Below are positions 13,248 through 17,909 of a DNA stretch of 17,909 bases, piece by piece (the first letter of the stretch is position 1; each line of letters begins with the position of its first letter). Source of the stretch: an uncultured bacterium. Lineage in GTDB: Bacteria; Actinomycetota; Coriobacteriia; Coriobacteriales; Coriobacteriaceae. The position numbers were made by a program, and so were the translations under genes. Below the pieces are notes generated by a model. It ran no database searches, had not been told where the DNA came from, and saw nothing but the letters and a program-made list of their open reading frames with translations. Location: assembly GCA_905214905.1 (NCBI GenBank), contig CAJMNK010000045.1:1-17909 (forward strand). Reading direction: 5' to 3'.

Positions 13248-13413
13248 TCACCAAAATGGGTATAGCGCAAGCTTCTGAACAGGCGTTTTTATCAAAAACT
13301 CAAAGCAGCCGAATCATCAAAATGGTGAAATTTTTTACCCAAATTGAGGAAGCGCTTCACCAAAATGGAACCGACTAACGGCTGTTGAAAACTTTTTATC
13401 CCCAAAATGGTGA
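13248..13413. repeat. Four spaced CCAAAATGG-type motifs
   Basis: TCACCAAAATGG at 13248-13259 and 13357-13368, TCATCAAAATGGTGA at 13314-13328 and TCCCCAAAATGGTGA at 13399-13413. Together they suggest a dyad TCACCA-AAA-TGGTGA. Centres are 66, 43 and 42 bp apart. Likely protein-binding sites near attR. Confidence 0.6.
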
Positions 13414-13502
13414 TTTCCTGTTTTCAGTGGAAAACTCGGTAAGTTAAATTATTTACTTACCAGATTTACAAACAAAACCAGTTCTTAACCCTAAAACCAG
13501 AA

Positions 13503-13533
13503 CAGGTCAGAAGCAAAATTAACTCCTGACCTG
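13503..13533. repeat. 8-bp stem-loop abutting attR
   Basis: CAGGTCAG (13503-13510)/CTGACCTG (13526-13533), 15-nt loop, ends at the base before the 55-bp repeat. It lies downstream of the tRNA on the minus strand and could help end its transcript, though the following T-run is weak. Confidence 0.5.
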
Positions 13534-13588
13534 CGATTTTTCTGGTGCCCCCGGGCGGATTCGAACCGTCGACACCCGCTTTAGGAGA
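13534..13588. repeat. attR: right 55-bp attachment repeat inside tRNA-Arg
   Basis: Identical to 1-55. It covers tRNA positions 31-76 and 9 bases beyond the CCA end. Confidence 0.9.
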
Positions 13589-13618
13589 GCGGTGCTCTAT
13601 CCCCTGAGCTACGGAGGC
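13543..13618 (-). tRNA. tRNA-Arg (anticodon CCT)
   Basis: A 76-nt cloverleaf read on the minus strand. Acceptor GCCTCCG/CGGGGGC has one G-T pair; D arm GCTC/GAGC; anticodon stem CCGCT/AGCGG with loop CTCCTAA, anticodon CCT at 13585-13583; T loop TTCGAAT; discriminator A and encoded CCA (13545-13543). The T stem has one A-C mismatch. It is the integration target and is kept intact by the element. Confidence 0.95.
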
Positions 13619-13658
13619 ATGTTGTACTAGTGTAGCAGATTTACACCGCTACCAATGG

Positions 13659-14057
13659 CTAGTTGCCTTTGTGGAAAAGGTTCTTGATGACGGAGGGGAT
13701 GCTCTTGGCGCCCTTGGCCGTCACATCGATAAAGTCGGGCGAACGCACGAGCTTATCCTCGTCAATGTACTTACGCACCGCGCGAAGCGTTTCCTTGTCA
13801 TTGCGCGTCGAAAACGTAAAGTGGCCATTCTCTTTGGTAAAGATGGCAAAACGCGTAATCTTCTTGGTGCCGCGCAAAACCTCGGCGGCAATATAGTCGA
13901 CCTCGTCCCACGGGATTTGGATATAATCCTCGGGATTACGCTCGTTATAGTACTCAAACGCCTTATTGCCCACCATCACGTTACCGTGACTGGTAAGCCC
14001 CATCAGGCAGGTTGCCGGCGTTGCCAGATCGACCGTGCTGTTCTGAGATTGCGCCAT
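13659..14057 (-). CDS. manO: DUF956 protein, ManO-like PTS-associated
   Basis: A 132-aa protein matching the DUF956 family, which almost always accompanies mannose-type PTS operons and is called ManO in lactobacilli and streptococci. The conserved look includes the N-terminal LMGLTSHGNVMVGNKAFEYY and the IPWDEVDYIAAEVL segment; the fold is probably PH-like and cytoplasmic. The exact biochemical role is not settled; it has been linked to regulation of the man operon. ATG 14057 follows GGAGGGCGAGG. It is the last gene of the operon and is separated from the IID gene by a terminator, so it may be expressed at a lower level. Confidence 0.85.
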   Translation of the reverse strand: MAQSQNSTVDLATPATCLMGLTSHGNVMVGNKAFEYYNERNPEDYIQIPWDEVDYIAAEVLRGTKKITRFAIFTKENGHFTFSTRNDKETLRAVRKYIDEDKLVRSPDFIDVTAKGAKSIPSVIKNLFHKGN

Positions 14058-14074
14058 ACGCGCCTCGCCCTCCA

Positions 14075-14120
14075 ATAAAAACAATCGGACCGCATCCAGT
14101 GTACCCACCGGGTGCGGTCC
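14075..14120 (-). terminator. Terminator after the PTS IID gene
   Basis: On the minus strand GGACCGCACCC pairs with GGATGCGGTCC (11 bp with one wobble; 14087-14097/14110-14120), loop 12 nt, followed by GATTGTTTTTATT. It lies between the IID stop and the ribosome-binding site of the DUF956 gene. Confidence 0.75.
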
Positions 14121-14177
14121 GTTTCAATGGCTCAAAAGCCCTTGCCTAGCAACTCTCGGTCTTAAGCCGAAGCGTGC

Positions 14178-15098
14178 TTACATGAAGCCGCAGACGCGAC
14201 CGATGATGCCGACGGCGAAGAGAGCCAGGATGATAACGATCGGGCTGACCTTCTTCTTGAGGAGCTTGCAGACCAGAAGGGTCAGGCACACGGCGGCAAG
14301 GCCGGGGATGAGCTGATCGAGGTTGGCCTGAAGCGTGGTGACCTTCACCGGGTCGAGTGCGGTGGCACCGACAGAGCTGTACATCGTCAATGCCTGCTTG
14401 ATGCCCTCAGAACCGGCGGGCAGGTTGGCCCAGTCGATATAGGCGCCAGCAGACTGCGTGACCTTGGAGACGACCGGGGTGAAGGAGATGGACACCCAGC
14501 GCTCGACCAGGGCGCCGATGATGAACATACCCAGGATGGAAGCACCCTCGGTGACCTTGCCCATCAGACCGCCGGAGAGGTCCTTGGCGATGGAGGAGCC
14601 GACCTTGTAGCCAAACTCCTGCGTGTACCACAGGAAAGCGTAACGGATGATGTTCCACGCGAAGAAGAACAGCAGCGGACCGGCGATGCTGCCGGACAGG
14701 GCCAGGGAAGCGCCCAGTGCGCCCAGAATCGGGCGAAGGGTGAACCAGAAGGCGGGGTCGCCGACGCCGGCGAGCGGGCCCATCATACCGACCTTGACGC
14801 CCTGAATGGCGACGTCGTCAATCGGAGCACCGTTGGCGCGCTCCTCCTCGAGGGCGAGGGTAACGCCAATGACGGGGGCGGAAACATAGGGGTGGGTGTT
14901 ATAGAACTCCAGGTGGCGCTTAAGAGCGGCAATCTGGTCATCCTTGCTGGTGTAGAGCTTCTTGATCGCAGGGATCATTGCGAAGCACCAGCCGCCGTTC
15001 TGCATACGCTCGTAGTTCCACGAGCCCTGAAGGAACTGATGACGGAAGCAAACCTTCTTACGGTCAGCCTTGGTGAGCTGAATCTTGTTCTCTGCCAT
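14178..15098 (-). CDS. manZ: PTS mannose/fructose/sorbose family IID component
   Basis: A 306-aa IID membrane component that pairs with IIC to form the sugar channel. The soluble N-terminal part begins MAENKIQLTKADRKKVCFRH, followed by the family features FLQGSWNYERMQNGGWCFAM and GVKVGMMGPLAGVGDPAFWF. Membrane segments cluster at about 128-165, 188-205 and the C-terminus (LLVCKLLKKKVSPIVIILAL). ATG 15098 follows AGGGGAGTGAT. It starts 16 nt after the IIC stop and is cotranscribed with it. Substrate could be mannose, glucose, an amino sugar or another hexose; the sequence alone does not say. Confidence 0.93.
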   Translation of the reverse strand: MAENKIQLTKADRKKVCFRHQFLQGSWNYERMQNGGWCFAMIPAIKKLYTSKDDQIAALKRHLEFYNTHPYVSAPVIGVTLALEEERANGAPIDDVAIQGVKVGMMGPLAGVGDPAFWFTLRPILGALGASLALSGSIAGPLLFFFAWNIIRYAFLWYTQEFGYKVGSSIAKDLSGGLMGKVTEGASILGMFIIGALVERWVSISFTPVVSKVTQSAGAYIDWANLPAGSEGIKQALTMYSSVGATALDPVKVTTLQANLDQLIPGLAAVCLTLLVCKLLKKKVSPIVIILALFAVGIIGRVCGFM

Positions 15099-15114
15099 AT
15101 GTATCACTCCCCTC

Positions 15115-15933
15115 CTACTCGTAATCGTTCAGAATGTCGCCGAGCGGGTCACCGGAGCCACCGCCCATGCCGCCACCCTGCTTGGCCAGATCCTTAAGGC
15201 CAAGGTAGATGAGGGCAAGGGAGATGCCGATGAGGCCAAGGGCGATCAGCGTGAGCTGAGGGATGGCAGCAAGGACAAAGCCGAGGATGAAGAACGGCCA
15301 GGTCTCCTTGGTGGCCATCATGTTGATGACCATGGCGTAACCGACGGAAGCGACCATGCCGCCGCCGACAGCCATGCCACCGGACAGCCAATCGGGCATA
15401 GCGTTAAGCGCGTTGGTAACAGCCTCGGCCGGGATGATGCACAGAAGTACTGCCGGGATGGCGATACGAACACCCTGCATGAGGATGCCGGCGTACTGCC
15501 AACGCTCGATGCCGGCGAAGTCGCCCTTCTCGGCGCAGGCGTCCATGCCGTGAACCATAGCGGTAGCCAGGGTACGGCAGATCATGGTCAGGAACAGACC
15601 AGCGACCGACAGCGGGACGGCGACGGCGATGGCGGCGGTAACGGCCTTGGCCGAATCGGTGGCGCCACCGTTGAGGGCGAGCACCATGATGATCGAAGAA
15701 GCGACCGAAGCCAGAGCGGCGTCAGGCGCGACGGCGGCGCCGACGTTAGCCCAGCCAAGGGCCATCATCTGGAGCGAACCGCCCAGGAGGATGCCCTCCT
15801 GAAGGTGACCGGTTACGAGACCGATAAGCGTGCATGCCACGAGCGGCTGATGGAACTGGAACTCATCCAGAATGCCTTCCATACCGGCAAGCAACGCGAC
15901 AATCGCAACAAGCAGAATAGTGATTGCAGACAT
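15115..15933 (-). CDS. manY: PTS mannose/fructose/sorbose family IIC component
   Basis: A 272-aa polytopic membrane protein, the usual length for IIC. Family features are the N-terminal AITILLVAIVALLAGMEGIL helix and the sugar-site loop GLVTGHLQEGILLGGSLQMM, followed by LGWANVGAAVAPDAALAS. Several further membrane helices follow, and the C-terminus has a Gly-rich tail (KQGGGMGGGSGDPLGD), unusual but harmless. ATG 15933 follows AAGGAGGGT. It lies 18 nt after the IIAB gene. It forms the transport complex with IID, while IIB passes phosphate to the sugar. Confidence 0.94.
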   Translation of the reverse strand: MSAITILLVAIVALLAGMEGILDEFQFHQPLVACTLIGLVTGHLQEGILLGGSLQMMALGWANVGAAVAPDAALASVASSIIMVLALNGGATDSAKAVTAAIAVAVPLSVAGLFLTMICRTLATAMVHGMDACAEKGDFAGIERWQYAGILMQGVRIAIPAVLLCIIPAEAVTNALNAMPDWLSGGMAVGGGMVASVGYAMVINMMATKETWPFFILGFVLAAIPQLTLIALGLIGISLALIYLGLKDLAKQGGGMGGGSGDPLGDILNDYE

Positions 15934-15951
15934 GTATCGGACCCTCCTTTA

Positions 15952-16941
15952 CTATGCTTGAGCGGCCAGTTCGGCCTTAGCTTTCTTCAACATGGCGTCG
16001 AGATCCTCGGAGGAATCCGAAGGAACCTTGCGGACCTCGAACTTGACGCCCTTGGCCTTGAGAGCCTCGATGGTCTTGACGTCGTCATCGCCCATAGCGA
16101 CAGCGTTAGTGACGACGACCTTGCCCTTGGAGTGGGCCATGGAACCGATGTTGGCTTCCTTGATGTCGACGCCGGCCTCGATGGCCCTGAGCAGATCCTG
16201 CGGGTTCTCGAACAGCAGCATCGCCTTGGTGTCGCCAAAGCGCGTGTCCTTGACGACCTCGGCCATCTTCTTGATGGGCACGACGTTGGCGTGGACTCCC
16301 GGAGGGGCAGCCTGCTCGATCATGGTCTTGCGGAGCTCGTCGTGAGCAACGCCGTCGGAGACCACGATGATGCGGTTGGGGTTGATCTGCTTGGTCCACG
16401 TGGTGGCCACCTGACCATGCAGCAGACGCGTGTCGATACGGACGTGGGCGATCTTGATGTGCCCGTCGCCGATCACCGTTCCCGGAGGAATGGCACCCGC
16501 AGGAGCAGCGGCGGCCGCAGCCGGCTTCTTCTCCTCGGGCTCCAGAGACTCGGGCTTGACGCGCACGCCGGCCTTAGCCTCAGTCACGAGATGTTTTGCG
16601 ATCGCATGTGCAGTGTTCTTTGCGTCAAAGCGCTGCGAATATGCCTCGATGAGCATAGGCAGGTTGACACCGGTGACGATAGCCCAGGAATCATGGCCCT
16701 CGATGAGACCGCTGATCTGGTTGAAGGGCGTGCCGCCCCACAGATCAACGAGGAAGAGCACCTGCTCCTGGTCCTCGAAGGAAGCGATTGCCTCCTCGAC
16801 CTTGGCTCGGAAGTCGTCGGGGCCCATGCTCGGCTCGAGCGAGACCACGGCTACAGACGGCTGATCGCCAAAGACCATCGAGCCCGTCTGCTTGATTCCA
16901 GCCGCCAAGTCACCATGGCTAGCAAGAACAATACTTACCAT
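15952..16941 (-). CDS. manX: PTS mannose/fructose/sorbose family IIAB component
   Basis: A 329-aa cytoplasmic IIA-IIB fusion. IIA domain about 1-130, with phosphorylated His9 in LASHGDLA and the conserved LVDLWGGTPFNQ. An Ala/Pro-rich linker (PAAAAAAPAGAIPPG, about 140-155) joins the IIB domain (about 160-325), with phosphorylated His175 in RIDTRLLHGQVATTW. Phosphate flows from HPr to His9, His175 and then the sugar. ATG 16941 lies 7 nt after GGAGG; the preceding in-frame GTG (16944) is less likely. It is the first gene of the manXYZ-manO operon. Confidence 0.95.
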   Translation of the reverse strand: MVSIVLASHGDLAAGIKQTGSMVFGDQPSVAVVSLEPSMGPDDFRAKVEEAIASFEDQEQVLFLVDLWGGTPFNQISGLIEGHDSWAIVTGVNLPMLIEAYSQRFDAKNTAHAIAKHLVTEAKAGVRVKPESLEPEEKKPAAAAAAPAGAIPPGTVIGDGHIKIAHVRIDTRLLHGQVATTWTKQINPNRIIVVSDGVAHDELRKTMIEQAAPPGVHANVVPIKKMAEVVKDTRFGDTKAMLLFENPQDLLRAIEAGVDIKEANIGSMAHSKGKVVVTNAVAMGDDDVKTIEALKAKGVKFEVRKVPSDSSEDLDAMLKKAKAELAAQA

Positions 16942-17257
16942 CACATAACCTCCTTTTTGTCTACGTAATTCCTACACGACAGTTATGGAGTATAGCTGCA
17001 AATACAGCAGAATTGTTTGAAAAACTGCAAAAGGTAGCATTATTTGTTTAAATGTCTTGTTTTGTTACAAGCTGATTACATTCCAGTATTTTGGCTGATT
17101 TGCTGCTGAGGATTGATAGCTGATCTATTTACATGACCGAATTGAGCACGCTGTTCATTATTGCCGGTTTTAAACAGACACAAATGTGCTCGTGTTGAGG
17201 CTATTTCGTTTAAACAGATGGTGCTTGACTAATGGTAAGAAATATGCTCTAGCAAAG
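16942..17257 (-). promoter_or_regulatory. AT-rich upstream region of the PTS operon
   Basis: Gene-free. On the minus strand a TATACT -10 (16994-16989) lies about 50 nt before the manX start with no good -35, which suits activator-dependent transcription. A small palindrome GCTG-CAAATA-CAGC (16995-17008) sits just upstream. TTTAAACAGA occurs twice, 40 bp apart (17169-17178 and 17209-17218), as possible regulator sites. No sigma-54 -24/-12 element was found. Confidence 0.4.
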
Positions 17258-17313
17258 TAGTCGTTGGGGACGTTCTTTAATGACTAGTCGTTTAAGAACG
17301 TCCCCAACGACTA
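17258..17313. repeat. 20-bp perfect inverted repeat, REP-like
   Basis: Arms 17258-17277 and 17294-17313 (containing GTTGGGGACGTTCTT) pair perfectly around a 16-nt loop. It ends 2 bp after the hypA stop. It resembles dispersed REP/MITE-type elements with a GGGGACGTTC core, and it may also define the hypA transcript end. Confidence 0.7.
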
Positions 17314-17315
17314 AG

Positions 17316-17744
17316 TTAGGCGATATGGAGGGGGTTGGCGGCGTCGACGGCGTCGGGGGCATCGGAGAGGCCGTCGGGGGCAGCGTCTGTCGGGTCCTCG
17401 TCGGGGGTCTCGATCTGCTTGATCATGACCTCCTGGCCCTGCAGCAGATAGGTCTCGCCGCTACCGCAATGGGGGCAGGTCTTGCCGTGCTCGACCGTCG
17501 CGTAGTCGCAGCCGCACGCCTCGCAATGCGTCACGGCCTCGACAGGCTCCACAATAAGCTCCGCGCCCTGCGTGATAGGCTTTTTATCTGCCGCCCAGCG
17601 CCAAGCATCAAGCAGCAGATCGGGAACGACGCCCGAGACCTCGCCCAGCAGCAACGTCACACTCGAAACGCGACGCACGCCATGAGCGCACGCCACATTC
17701 TCGACATCGCGAATAATGTGATACACAATCCCTAATTCATGCAA
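17316..17744 (-). CDS. hypA: HypA nickel metallochaperone for [NiFe] hydrogenase
   Basis: A 142-aa HypA/HybF protein that delivers nickel to the hydrogenase large subunit with HypB. The N-terminal Met1-His2-Glu3 nickel site and the zinc site C74-x2-C77 and C90-x2-C93 (CEAC, CPHC) are intact. The start is TTG at 17744, fixed by the required His2-Glu3 and by AAAGG about 9 nt upstream. The C-terminus, after about residue 113, has an extra acidic Asp/Ala/Pro-rich tail of about 28 residues beyond the usual 113-118 aa. Other hyp or hydrogenase genes are not in the window. Confidence 0.93.
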   Translation of the reverse strand: MHELGIVYHIIRDVENVACAHGVRRVSSVTLLLGEVSGVVPDLLLDAWRWAADKKPITQGAELIVEPVEAVTHCEACGCDYATVEHGKTCPHCGSGETYLLQGQEVMIKQIETPDEDPTDAAPDGLSDAPDAVDAANPLHIA

Positions 17745-17909
17745 GGCGAATACCTTTCAACAATGGTTGATGCGATGTCAGCCAAACGTCAGCGAGCGGC
17801 GATCCAGGTGCCCCAGGTTGCCCCGAAACAAGGCGTCCGCTGGGCTTTTGCCCGCGGCGCCGAAGTTGAGGGGCAAGATGGGGTGCCTGGGCGCCGCGCA
17901 GCGTCGGCA

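Larger units (their letters stand above)
13030..13533. other. Non-coding right end of the element
   Basis: No convincing gene. It contains the 92-bp tandem repeat (13038-13221), four CCAAAATGG motifs (13248-13413), stems GTTTTC/GAAAAC (13420-13435), GGTAAGT/ACTTACC (13438-13444/13455-13461) and CAGGTCAG/CTGACCTG (13503-13510/13526-13533). The first 190 bp are GC-rich and the rest AT-rich. It probably holds integrase/excisionase arm sites for attR. Confidence 0.6.
1..13588. mobile_element. Integrative mobilisable element in tRNA-Arg(CCT)
   Basis: A 55-bp stretch at 1-55 recurs exactly at 13534-13588. The right copy forms the 3' half of an intact tRNA-Arg on the minus strand; the left copy continues into unrelated sequence. 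Between them lie a tyrosine integrase next to the left end, an excisionase-like gene, MobC and relaxase genes, a structured oriT-like region and cargo. No VirB4, coupling protein or other conjugation gene is seen, so transfer probably needs a helper element. The repeat reaches the 5' edge of the anticodon loop (tRNA positions 31-76 plus 9 bases), a usual crossover place for tRNA-targeting tyrosine integrases. The repeat may extend further left, because the window starts inside it. Confidence 0.9.

Noticed and set aside
13038..13413. CRISPR array
   Set aside because: Two 92-bp tandem units and four irregularly spaced short motifs; no regular repeat-spacer pattern and no cas genes.
15085..16968. 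627-codon open frame on the plus strand opposite the PTS genes
   Set aside because: Shadow of the IIAB and IIC genes, which are clear family members on the other strand.
17061..17115. Sigma-54 (-24/-12) promoter for the mannose PTS
   Set aside because: TTGGCTGATTTGCTG has GG and GC too close together for the -24/-12 spacing, and no LevR/ManR gene is in view.
17762..17909. Plus-strand open frame running off the right edge
   Set aside because: Starts at an ATG without a ribosome-binding site and has no recognisable content; the window ends before it can be judged.

Overview
The window looks like chromosome from a gut coriobacterium (Collinsella-like Actinomycetota) carrying a complete integrated mobile element of about 13.5 kb. 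The genus is inferred from gene content and general look (mannose-family PTS with a DUF956 gene, HypA, GC-rich codon use), not from a marker gene. The element is bounded by a 55-bp perfect direct repeat (1-55 and 13534-13588). The right copy is the 3' part of an intact tRNA-Arg(CCT) gene on the minus strand. The left copy is the displaced 3' tRNA fragment, so positions 56-13533 are inserted DNA.

Layout of the element, left to right. (1) Recombination and control: a tyrosine integrase (247-1494), a leader with a long stem-loop, a small excisionase-like HTH protein (1713-1958) and a winged-helix protein (1968-2354). (2) Accessory genes: an uncertain minus-strand ORF (2404-2730), a coiled-coil protein (2811-3389), and a convergent minus-strand operon of three overlapping metallophosphoesterases (5529 down to 3432). 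The operon is preceded by a 21-codon leader peptide that runs into a terminator-like hairpin. (3) A 41-aa membrane peptide resembling holin-like type I toxins (5795-5920, minus), overlapping the end of a tiny plus-strand ORF with a strong Shine-Dalgarno sequence. (4) Mobilisation: MobC-like protein and relaxase (7837 down to 6108), with a highly structured 690-bp non-coding region (7838-8528) that probably holds oriT. No type IV secretion genes are present, so this is best called an integrative mobilisable element. (5) Surface cargo: a Ser/Lys-rich lipoprotein (8529-9182) and a 1128-aa cell-wall protein with a central CAP domain between long Ala-rich coiled coils and an LAQTG sorting signal (9248-12634). 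It is divergent from an XRE regulator (12757-13029), and the two share a 41-bp operator/promoter region with a perfect 12-bp inverted repeat. (6) A non-coding right end with a 92-bp tandem repeat and four copies of a CCAAAATGG motif before the attachment site.

Right of the element is ordinary chromosome: tRNA-Arg, then a minus-strand mannose/fructose/sorbose PTS operon (IIAB, IIC, IID, DUF956/ManO-like) read from a promoter near 16990, and hypA for [NiFe] hydrogenase nickel insertion. Between them is a 20-bp perfect inverted repeat that looks like a dispersed REP-type element.

Likely workings: Int and the Xis-like protein move the element at tRNA-Arg; MobC and relaxase nick the structured region so that a helper conjugation system can transfer it; the XRE protein controls the surface protein and itself. 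The least familiar parts are the leader-peptide attenuator on the phosphoesterase operon, the small membrane peptide locus, and the symmetrical divergent operator with a nearly leaderless regulator transcript.
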